The notes under the pieces: generated by a model | Seen by the model: the letters and a program-made list of their open reading frames with translations, nothing else | Told to the model about the DNA's origin: nothing | Databases searched by the model: none | Program-made: the position numbers and the translations under genes | Shown here: piece after piece, positions 23,601 to 32,876 of the stretch | Layout of the letters: the number at the start of each line of letters is the position of its first letter | How positions within the stretch are numbered: the stretch's first letter is position 1 | DNA from: Pelobates cultripes | Lineage: Eukaryota > Chordata > Amphibia > Anura > Pelobatidae | NCBI GenBank assembly: GCA_933207985.1 | Contig: OW240912.1 | Span: 107,102,804 to 107,166,803, forward strand | Direction of reading: 5' to 3' | Length of the DNA stretch: 64,000 nucleotides

Positions 23601-26600
23601 ATGACTTGCAGAAAATTAGAAATGGGTCTAGTTGCAGCTGCAATAAGGACCCTCGATGACTTTATTAACCCAATACTAGTTATAGATTTTTGGTTGTGAT
23701 CTAACCTAACTGTCCGTGTTGTGAACAATGTAAGAGGTGCTTTACACTATCTTCTTATGACTGATCCATATAAATATTATTTCTTTTTAAAAAAAAATAG
23801 AAATAAAACTTGGAGGTGAGAAAGAAAGTGCACAGCAGTGGGGATTAAAAGTTGATCCTAGTAATGAGAGTGTGGATGCACCTGCTAACAGTCACACACC
23901 TGCTATTATCTGGAGTTAATTAGTATGCCCCAGTGCCCTTTAATTGCAATGTGATTGTATGTTATGTCCTCTCTTTGACCTTAGCAGGTTCATAGAAACG
24001 CAGTTCTCGCTGGAAAAAATGGCACTTATTACAAACGCCTACTTTGCGGAATAGAAAAAGAAATTAAAGCAATTTATATCCAGTAATATGCTGAATATAC
24101 AGGGGAAACAGAAGTATACTCAAATATTGCCTAATTAAAACATCAGAGATGCGCTCAAATGCCTTGTTTGTGAATTTTTGTTATTACTGAAGGTTTGGGT
24201 CCATGGTATTAAACTGAGTGTAATTTTTTTTTTTTTTTTTACTTTTGTGACTAACAATGTGTCCAGGTACACAAATTACAAACTGCCCATCCTTTTAGTG
24301 GCAAATAGATTCTTTGAGACCAACAGAAGTAGTGTTGACATTAAAAAACTTAGACATTCACCTGGATCTCTGACTCAAAGGGAACTCTTTACAGAGTTAT
24401 GGAGTGGTTGGGAGGTTGACAAAATATATCCTGACTGACCTAATGCTTCTACTACAGCAAAGTGAGATGTAAACCATAGCTGGTGCCTCCTCTTGCTCAT
24501 ACATTATACCTCCCAAGTGTAAAAATACAAGAAAGGAGATGGAGCAGCGGTAGATAACAAAATTCGGAGGCAGCACCCCTATATAAGGGAAATTCTAAGG
24601 GAAATACTTCCCAAGTGTCACTATTTAGGTAGGATAATCCCTATTTTCGGCTTAAATCCCTCTATCCCTCTTTTCTTTCCTAATGTCCCTCCTTTTCTAC
24701 GAGCTCCACATTGTTGGTATATCTGAGTGTACACCAGAGTATCACAGTTTTTAAAGGACCAGTTTGTAACCATAACAACTTAATTGAAATTAAGTTCTTA
24801 TGGTGCCAGGAGGTCTGTGTTTCAGCGATAAATCTCACTGCCTCTCTGCAATTCCATTTTCTCAAAATTAGGAAACCGGAAAGTTTTTGAAGAATCAGAC
24901 ACACACCCAGCCAATTAGTGACTCCTCATTTATAAAACTGGCTTGAAAAGAAACGTACCTTTTCAAGACAGTTTTACGAATTGGCTGAGAGCGTCAGCTG
25001 ATTGCTCTCAGCCAATCAGCGGCCCGGCTGTCCGATTCTGCAAGAATAAATGTGTTTGGAAAGCATCTATATAATAAGATACATTGTTCTTGTTCGAAAT
25101 CACATTTTAGTTGCATACAATTTTATTAGTAAGTCACCTAATAATTGAATAGCCCCGCCCCTGGTCACACACTTCTCACACTCCTAAAATTAAAGTTTCT
25201 CGCTCTGCCCATTTGAAATGTTGTAAAATACGATACAATAATCTTCAGATCATCAGCGCTAATCCCCTATCCAGACCATTACCCACAGTGGTTACCAAAC
25301 CAGTCCTCAAGGCACCCCCACAAGTCCAGGATTTAGGGATTACCCAGTTGTGTCTAAGGTGTTTTTAGAAAAAGAAAAAAAAAACAGTTTCTTTTTATGA
25401 ATAATATTAAGAGATAAAAGCGGGGGGGGGGAGGGAGGGGACACCCCAACACACAATACTACAAAACAACCTTTTACAAATGGCACAAGCAGTCTAACCA
25501 CATGCAGCCCTAATTAGACAGACTTTGAGGTAGGCACATATTTCCAGTTGCACAACTGCAGTAAGAGGTAAACATCCCATGCATCTCTGTACACACATTG
25601 AGTTGCCATAGCATGAGCAAACACACACAATTTCCACTAGGCATGCACATGTAGTCTGCCACACACCATAGTGCACATAGAATATGGACATAGACAAAGT
25701 TATGGAAGACACCAATTTCAAACCCAACATTCATAGAATTTGAATAAAGTGGTTGTTGATCTTTATTTATGCTTTGGAGTAGGGCACTGTTTTTAAAAAT
25801 ATATATTTTATTCTATTTATTCCAATCACTTTTGTGACCACGTTTCCAATCCTATCAAGCAAGGGCATAGCAGAGAATGAGAGAAGCAAAAATGTGTCAT
25901 AGTGTTGAAGGATTACTGACTTCAAAGCAGGGGTCACAGAAGGTGAGCTGACACACCATAACCCCGCTCTGATATCAGCGTGCATCCAGCTCTGCTGCCG
26001 GTTCACCCTGACATCCCCTGTTCCCTGAGCTCATATAGACCAGAACTGACAGTTACACGCATAATCCTGACATGACACCAAAGGGAGAAGGGACCAGAGG
26101 TAACAGAGATGTGCGCTCAAAATAACAAATTACGGGTTAATGCATAGGAATGATATGGAGGGGGGATATCAAAGCAGAACAAGAGCCTTCAATGAGCTAC
26201 AATCAAGTGGGGCAAGAGTATTTTTGTATTTATAACAAAAATTTCCTGTATTATGTTTCTTGTTGACTTTATCATTCTATACTATCCAAGAAAAGAGGTG
26301 GAAAGCATCGCACAGACCATTTTCTTACACATTAGAAATTGTGGCAGGGTTCTCACTTAGAGTCCATTTGCAGATACCAATATAATCAGGTCACAGGTGA
26401 TTCATTAGGTATTGATACTTGGTATCAGCCTATTTTTCTGTCATAGATAATGCCTGTTTCTGTCGCACTGTTGATGTGTCTGTCAAATGATAGCATGTCA
26501 GCTGCCTGTGTGTCAAAATGATTATGTACATGTTAAACTCTTGCACTGCCAGAGGCAAAACCTTTGGGGCCTGTTTATCTCTGACATTAAAATGATTTAA

Positions 26601-26921
26601 CCTTGATGAATATCTGACAAGTTTTCAGAACATGGATTCTGTATGATTATAAATTAATTGCGAAGATAGAGGCTAGGTGGATGTCACTATACGTATCCCG
26701 CATGTTATTATGCAACTTATAAAGGATCAGTGTATTATGTAGCACAGAACAACTATTAAAATACACACAGGACTAATAAAAAAACAAATATATATATTTA
26801 TTTATAAACTATTTTACCAGGATGGATACATTAAGATTTCTATCGTTTTCAAGCATGCCCTGGGTCCACAAAACATTGCATTGTTACAATAGTATACAAT
26901 ATTACAAAACAACAATAAACA

Positions 26922-26966
<45 letters not shown>

Positions 26967-27364
26967 TATATATATAGTTTGTGCAATGTATTTTTGTAAT
27001 ATTGTATACTACGTGGTATACTATATATATATATATATGTTTTTATATATATATACATACACACATATATAAATTTAATACATAACAGGTAACAAATATA
27101 TTCAACCATGACAGGTGCATTCTGCGCTGAGGTATATTGCCATAGATCTCTTAAAAGATTTTAAATTGAATGAAGATTTGACCGCAGGGGGGGATTTTTC
27201 AGCTTGTGCCGATATTTTTCTTTTGAGATTCAGAATACACTGCAATACCGGCGCCGGCAAGTAGCTGGCGCTGTGTGTGGAGAGAGACAGGGATAGGAAG
27301 CGACATCCCTGCTTCTCTCTACTGACTGAATCTGCAGGGGAGCAGCACAGAGAGCAGCCAGCAA
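20484..27364. repeat. Large near-identical duplication, copy B
   Basis: Matches 1-7398 with an offset of 20483, falling to about 19990 after the missing MITE. This copy continues uninterrupted into the array at 27365, unlike copy A. It contains no recognisable host gene: the L1 tail comes first, then AT-rich sequence, the T2-like insertion (about 24751-25035), TA microsatellites (26924-27060) and the array head (27107-27364). Confidence 0.97.
22999..23002. other. Empty TTAA target site of the 2521-3010 MITE
   Basis: In copy B the flanks read TACATC-TTAA-TTACAG with a single TTAA. In copy A the same flanks are split by the MITE, with TTAA on each side. This is a base-exact empty/filled pair. 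Confidence 0.95.
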
Positions 27365-27385
27365 CTCCCAGACTGCAGAGACAGC

Positions 27386-27590
27386 CTACAGATAAGGTAA
27401 GCAAGGCATAGGGGGGGCAGCCTACAGATCAAGTAAGTGAGGGATGGGGGGCAGACGACAGATCAGGTAAATGAGGGATAGGGGGGCAGCCTACAGATCC
27501 CGTAAGTGAGGGATGGGGGGCAGCTTACAGATCAGGTAAGTGATGGCTGGGGGCAGCCTACAGATCAGGTAAGTGAGGCAGCTTATAGGA
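27386..27590 (+). repeat. 34-35 bp minisatellite carrying splice-donor-like GTAAGT
   Basis: Six imperfect units of the form CCTACAGATCAGGTAAGTGAGG followed by ATGGGGGGCAG. Most units contain a close match to the 5' splice-site consensus AG|GTAAGT (at about 27396, 27431, 27465, 27500, 27534 and 27568). A diverged inverted version lies at about 52450-52590. Confidence 0.85.
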
Positions 27591-28900
27591 AGGGTCAGAA
27601 AGGAGCAGGAAGGTAAGTAGAAGGAGCAGAAAGGAGAAGGAGCAGAAATCAGCTGGAAGGGACATTAAAGAAACACTATAGGGTCCGGAATACAAACATG
27701 TATTCCTGACCTTATAGTGCAAACACCACCATTTAGGTGGCTAGCCACCTTAAAAGTGAATAAAACTCACCTTATTTCCAGCGCCACTCGGGTCTGCCGG
27801 TTCTGGCCCCACCCTGCGTTTTAATCAATGCATCTCTATGAGGAAAATTCAGCGTCCCCATGCAGAGCGTGGAGACGCTGAACGGCACTGCTGCCTACTG
27901 TGCAGCACTGAGCCAGGAGGCACCTCCAGTGGCCATCTGAGGAGTGGCCATTTGGAGATTTCCCTAGGGGCAATGTAAACACTGCCAGTATTTGCAGTAA
28001 AATGTGTGAAGGCAATGATTATACTCACCAGAACAACTACATTAAGCTGTAAGTTGTTCTGGTGACTATAGTGTCCCTTTAAGGAGCAGAAAGTGTCAGC
28101 AACGATCTGTAAGGGGCAGCAAGGAACAGAAAGGAGCTGGAAGGGGCAGAAGAAGCACAAAGGTAAAGTAGGAGAAGGAGCAGAAAGTAACAGAAATGGG
28201 CAGGAATGGTCTTCAAGTAGCAGAAAAGGGCAGCAAGGAGTACAACGGTAAAGTAGCCGAAATAATCAGTAGGAGCACAAAGGTAAAGTAGGATAAGGAG
28301 CAGAAAGGAACAGCAAGGAGCAGAAAGGGGCAGCAATGAGCTGGAAGAGGCAGAAGGAGCACAGAGGTAAAGGAGAAGAATGGAACAGAAATAAGCAGAA
28401 GGGTCAGCAAGGAGCAGGAAGGGTCAGCAAGGAGCAGAAAGGGTCAGCAAGGAGCAAGAAGGGACAGAAGAAGCACAAAGGTAAAGGAGCAGAAAGAATC
28501 AGAAGTTGCACAAAGGTAAAATAGGAGAAGGGTCAGCAAGGAGCAGAAAGGGTCAGCACGTAGCTGAAAGGGTCAGCAAGGAGCAAGAAGGGACAGAAGA
28601 AGCACAAAGGTAAAAGAGCAGAAAGAATCAGAAGGAGCACAAATGTAACATAGAAAAAGGAGCAGGAAGGGACGGAAGAAGCAGAAAGAATCAGAAGTAT
28701 CACAAAGGTAAAGTAGGAGAAGAAGAGAAAGTTGCAGGAATGGACAGTAAGGAGCAGAAAGGGACAGAAGGAGCACAAAGGTAAAGTAGGAGAAGGCACA
28801 GAAAGGGTCAACAAGGAGCTGGAAAGGGCAGCAAAAAACAGAAAGGGTCCGCAAGGAGCTGGAAGGGGCAGAAGGAGTAGGAAGGATCAGCAAGGAGCTG
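27591..28900. repeat. Purine-rich array of GGAGCAGAAAGGG/AAGGTAAAG-type units
   Basis: About 1.3 kb of imperfect units built from words such as AAGGAGCAGAAAGGGTCAGC and GAAGCACAAAGGTAAAGTAGG, strongly A/G-biased on the plus strand. It is interrupted by a T2-like MITE (27665-28082) and cut by the gap at 28901. The long frames on both strands are by-products of the repeat. An inverted relative occupies 51601-52450. Confidence 0.9.
27665..28082. mobile_element. T2-like MITE with TTAA duplication, inside the purine-rich array
   Basis: TTAA flanks at 27665-27668 and 28079-28082. Ends are AGAAACACTATAG (left) and CTATAGTGTCCCT (right). The right end carries the GTTCTGGTGACTATAGTG motif shared with the elements ending at 56081 and starting at 57961 and 62974. 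Array sequence resumes immediately after it. Confidence 0.88.
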
Positions 28901-29000
28901 NNNNNNNNNNNNNNNNNNNNNNNNNNNNNNNNNNNNNNNNNNNNNNNNNNNNNNNNNNNNNNNNNNNNNNNNNNNNNNNNNNNNNNNNNNNNNNNNNNNN
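28901..29000. other. Assembly gap, 100 N
   Basis: Exactly 100 N between the purine-rich array and the 73-bp hairpin minisatellite. The true missing length is unknown and is probably more of one or both arrays. Confidence 0.99.
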
Positions 29001-29272
29001 AAAAGACTAAGTCCCATCGCCGAATGGGACTTAGTCTTTGCAGCTGAAATAAGGCTGAAAAAAACGGCTGAAAAAAAGACTAAGTCCCATCGCCGAATGG
29101 GACTTAGTCTCTGCAGCTGAAATAAGGCTGAAAAAAACGGCTGAAAAAGAGACTAAGTCCCATCGCCGAATGGGACTTAGTCTCTGCAGCTGAAATAAGG
29201 CTGAAAAAAGCGGCTGAAAAAAAGACTAAGTCCCATCGCCGAATGGGACTTAGTCTCTGCAGCTGAAATAAT
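29001..29272. repeat. 73-bp minisatellite with a hairpin in each unit
   Basis: Four units start at 29004, 29077, 29150 and 29223, each exactly 73 bp apart. Every unit contains AGACTAAGTCCCAT, the loop CGCCGA, then ATGGGACTTAGTCT. This is a perfect 14-bp stem with a 6-nt loop, followed by CTGCAGCTGAAATAAGGCTG and an A-rich linker. The array abuts the gap, so the unit number is a minimum. No coding meaning, because 73 is not a multiple of three. Confidence 0.93.
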
Positions 29273-30121
29273 TTCCCATTTACTGAACCAAGTGGGAAAT
29301 AGCAAGGCAGGCACAAAGGGTTTGCACCAGGTCTGGGGACACAGGGGACACCGTCTTAAAGGGCCGTGTCCCCAACAAGTCTGGGGACACGGCCTTAAAG
29401 GGGCAGTGTCCCAATCTTCCTGATGTCCCAAAAAAGGTGTTTAAAGGGCCAGCACCAGTCACATAAAGAGTCCATAAGCCCCAATATGCCCACCGACAGT
29501 CTTAAAGGGCCATACACACCAAATAAAAGTGCATACATTTTCACAATCTCCCAGGGGCCATAGTCATGCGGGAGGAGGCTGGCAAATAGGCTTCTCCACA
29601 ACCCAGGGAAAGCAGGGCAATTTGCCATTTAAAGGGCCCGTTACAAATAGCAGTTTGTAACAAGGTGTCAATCCATATCTGCCAAGTGACCCGATGTAGG
29701 GGAACCAGTCCCTATTCTGCTCTGTGTCAGTGTGTATCAGGGATCCTTAGGACAGGTGTCAATCCATATGTCAAGGTGTCAATATGTCATATGTCAGGTG
29801 TCAATCCATATTGATTGTGATTTGGGAATGTTAGGTGATTTCTGCCCTTTATGGATTAAAACCAGACTCTGTATCAACTGTGTAATTTTCCATGGGAGTT
29901 TTGCCATGGATCCCCCTCCGACATGCCACAGTCCAGGTGTTAGTCCCCTTGAAACAACTTTTCCATCCCTATTGTGGCCAGAAAGAGTCCCTGTGTGTTT
30001 TAAAATTCGCCTCCCCATTGAAGTCAATGGGGTTTCGGGCGGTTCGCCGGTTCGCGAACATTTGCGGAAGTTCGCGTTCGCCGTTCGCGAACCGAAAATT
30101 TCGGGTTCGCGACATCACTAA
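29273..30121. mobile_element. Right part of a hAT-like MITE with palindromic CGCGAAC end
   Basis: Ends at about 30112-30121 with GGGTTCGCGACATCACTA, the complement of the TAGTGATG-type terminus also seen on the complete hAT MITE at 31800-32148. The last 130 bp are rich in TTCGCG/CGCGAA words. The interior repeats the word TTAAAGGG(G)C at 29356, 29395, 29441, 29502 and 29629. The left terminus is not found and may be lost in the neighbouring array or gap. Confidence 0.6.
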
Positions 30122-30827
30122 CTCTCACTAACAGACACACACACACACTAACACACTCACTAACAGAAACACATTCACTATGAGACACACTAGCACACTC
30201 ACCAACAGACACACACACACTTACACACTTAGTAACAGACATACACTCTCACTGACACACACTCTTTGACAGACACATATGCACACTCTATGACAGACGC
30301 ACACACTCTCACTGACACACAAACACACACGCCAACATACGGATACACTCACTAACAGACACAGATGCACTAATACACTCACCAACAGACACACACACAC
30401 TTACAGACACACACACTAAAAAAATTTTTATTTCTTTTTAAATTTCAATCCACCCAGCCTCCATACTTTTGCTGGAGTGGATTCTCAATTTCTCTGGGGT
30501 CCAGTGGGGATCCATTAACTGCCAGAGGTCAATTTAGGCTGAGAGGGAGCTCTGATCTCCCTGCTCAACTCCCTTGTGCGCTTCTCAGTGAAGCGACGTC
30601 ATATTCCAGGTCCGGAATCACTGCAGGTCCCTCACTGTCTGCCTCCCACGTCAGTTAATGCCAGCCTGTGGGGGGCCTGAGGTGGCCAGCTGGCCAGCTC
30701 CTGGGCCCGCCAGGACAAGAGGCTGGAAAGGTATTTGCAAGGGCATTTGGGGCCAGCTTTTTTTGCCGCCCCCTGAAAGTGTCGCCAAGGCAAATGCATT
30801 GTCAGCCTCACGGTAAATACACCACTG
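30122..30827. mobile_element. hAT-like fragment: CA-type array plus shared GC-rich module and right terminus
   Basis: 30122-30420 is an array of ACACACTAACACACTCACTAACAGAC-type words. It is followed by the module also found at 43869-44150 and 63530-63700 (CACCCAGCCTCC, then TCTCTGGGGTCCAGTGGGG). A GACGTCATATTCC half-palindrome lies at 30595-30607. The right end is GGTAAATACACCACTG at 30827, a hAT-type terminus (CAGTGGTGTATTTACC in reverse). No matching left terminus or target duplication identified. Confidence 0.6.
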
Positions 30828-31395
30828 GGTGGAGGTGGTGCTGGAGGGAAACTCACAGGATGCAGCTATAAGAAAAAACATACCCTATGCTAATCTCTTA
30901 CATTCATCTCAAGCAAATCCATACCCTCTAAGAGCGGCGTCCAGTGAAGAAGGACGGCGGTGGGCTGTGTAAAAGGTTGGGCCAATGATATGCATCTTGT
31001 AACCAAGACTGTCTAAAGGGGCAGACATGTTAGGCTGTGTGACAATCATTCAGGCTGGCCAACTAAGAGCCTACGATGCAGGCAGCACCCTGAGCTTGGT
31101 GCAAATGCGTCTAATAATGTGCTCACTCTGCGCTTTCTGGGGACTGTCCGCTAGCACTCACTTGTCTACACTCTGTAGTTAAATGGTTACTCAGAGCACT
31201 GTAACGTAACTACTGTAGTAGTTATGGTGATAGGAGTACCCTAGCTCTGCTCCCTTGTTCCCAAGGAAGCAAACTGTTTTGCAACAGTCCATCCGGGTAC
31301 CGAACCTCCAAGAATGCAAGTAAACTGCATCCAGCTCCTGCACCAGTGAATGAGCACTTGTACATAGAATGGTTTATAGAATATGCACAAAAATA
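30828..31395. other. No gene seen; T2-like relic
   Basis: A possible T2-like relic near 31180-31260 (ACTGTAGTAGTTATGGTGATAGGAGT). Otherwise nothing recognisable. Confidence 0.45.
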
Positions 31396-32235
31396 ACATT
31401 AAAGGGACACTCAACTGCCCAAATACAAAATAAATAAAACTCATCATTTAGCAGATATACCCCAAATTAAAAACTTGCATGCATTTAATTATGCATGTTT
31501 TCATTTGGGTTATATCTAAAAACAGCTTGCAAAATCTGCAGTTATCTTGTCTGCAGTCTTTGCAAACCCTCCCCTTCTAACCTCGCCCATACTTTATGTG
31601 ACTGTCCAATCACAGACTTCCAATGCAGCTCAATGAGAGTCATTGCAAGGCAGGTGCTTTGGGCAACTGTTGCCTCTCGGGTTTAGTGCAACTGAGCTAA
31701 CCAAACCAGGAGGTAACATTACCTGCTGTCTGCTTGAAAGCCAAGTGTGTGTAACCAGGTTAATTTACAAAAGCGTAATTTTTTTATTAAAATCTGTACT
31801 AGTAATGTCCCGAACGGTTCGCCGAACGGTTCGCCGAACGGTTCGCCACGGACGGCGAACATAAACATAAACTTTGACCCTGTACCCCACAGTCAGCAGA
31901 CACATTCCAGCCAATCAGCAGCAGACCCTCCCTCCCAGAGTCTCCCACCACCTGGACAGCTCACTAAGAATGCAGCTTCGCAATGAATGTAAAATGGATG
32001 CTGTCCAGGAGGTGGGAGGGTCTGGGAGGGAGGGTCTGCTGCTGATTGGCTGGAATGTGTCTGCTGATTGTGAGGTACAGGATCAAAGTTTATGTTTATG
32101 TTCGCCGTCCGTGGCGAACCGTTCGGCGAACCGTTCGGAACATCACTAATCTGTACTTTTTGCAAAATGAAAAAAAAAAGAGGACACGCTTTTCACACAT
32201 AAAGCATTTCAGCAAGCTAAATTGCTTTAGGGGTC
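31396..32235. mobile_element. TTAAAGG-type repeat (family B) split by a hAT MITE
   Basis: Begins TTAAAGGGACACTCAACTGCCCAAATA at about 31395 and runs to about 32235, around CATTTCAGCAAGCTAAA. Without the nested insertion (31800-32148) it aligns with 54960-56215 over several blocks: AACTGCCCAAATA, TTGCAAACCCTCCCCTTCTAA, CAATGCAGCTCAATGAGA, TTGAAAGCCA. The right terminus is not sharp. No coding capacity seen. Confidence 0.65.
31792..32156. mobile_element. hAT-type foldback MITE with perfect 8-bp duplication
   Basis: A 349-bp element (31800-32148) flanked by ATCTGTAC at 31792-31799 and 32149-32156. Ends are TAGTAATGTCCCGAACGG and the near-complement CCGTTCGGAACATCACTA. The arms (about 150 bp each) are almost perfectly complementary through CCAGCCAATCAGCAGCAGACCC and CATAAACATAAACTTTGA, leaving a short central loop. 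An 8-bp duplication plus YARNG-type termini fits hAT. It carries no gene. Confidence 0.93.
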
Positions 32236-32727
32236 TGGAGCGTAATTTTAACAAGTCAGAATTCAGATTCTATGCTGGCTAGTGTAAGTCCATCTCTGGC
32301 AGCAACATTCTATAACTTGGTATGTTCATACTGTATGTTTCATATTGAAATGCTGCACATACAGAGTCCTTGCACCATGCCCACTTTAAAACACTGGAGT
32401 AGTCATGGTGCATGGAGTAAACTTTTAAACCTGTGCAGATTTACAGAAATATATTTAGTGTATGTGTGCAAGTTTAGTTTGTGCCAGTGCTTCAGTTTAT
32501 AATGGTGCTGATATGCTTACTAATATTCCACTCATACTATCTTGATCAGAGATAACCAACAATTACTGAACTACAATTACCTTGACACTTTGCTAGCCTG
32601 ATGGGAGTTTTCAGGATGGCAAAGCATCATGGGCATTGTGAATATATAACAAGTGTAGATCCATCTGTTTGCTAAGCCTAGTTTACACTGAATTTGTTCT
32701 CTTCCTTTTTTTTCGATCTCATCAGTG
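32236..32727. other. No gene seen; short MITE relics
   Basis: A stretch around 32560-32640 (AACTACAATTACC...GCAAAGCATCATGGGCA) resembles widely scattered palindromic MITE ends, and 32376-32440 resembles a T2-like relic. No coding signal. Confidence 0.45.
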
Positions 32728-32876
32728 CTTTACATCAGTGGTTCCAAAACCAGTCGCCATGATCCAGCAACAGTCCAGGGTTTATGTATTTCCCTTTACT
32801 ATTACAATGGAGATACTGACAATGCCTGGACTGTTGTTGGACCATAAGAACTGGTTTGGGAACTACTGCTTTACAT
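32728..32876. mobile_element. 133-bp hAT MITE with perfect 8-bp duplication
   Basis: Element 32736-32868 with termini CAGTGGTTCCAAAACCAGT and ACTGGTTTGGGAACTACTG, flanked by CTTTACAT on both sides (32728-32735, 32869-32876). The interior is also complementary (CAGTCCAGG...CCTGGACTG). A relic with the same left end occurs at about 5295. Confidence 0.93.

Noticed and set aside
29001..29272. CRISPR-like array (regular 73-bp repeats)
   Set aside because: Eukaryotic context, the whole unit is repeated with no unique spacers, and there are no cas genes. It is a minisatellite.
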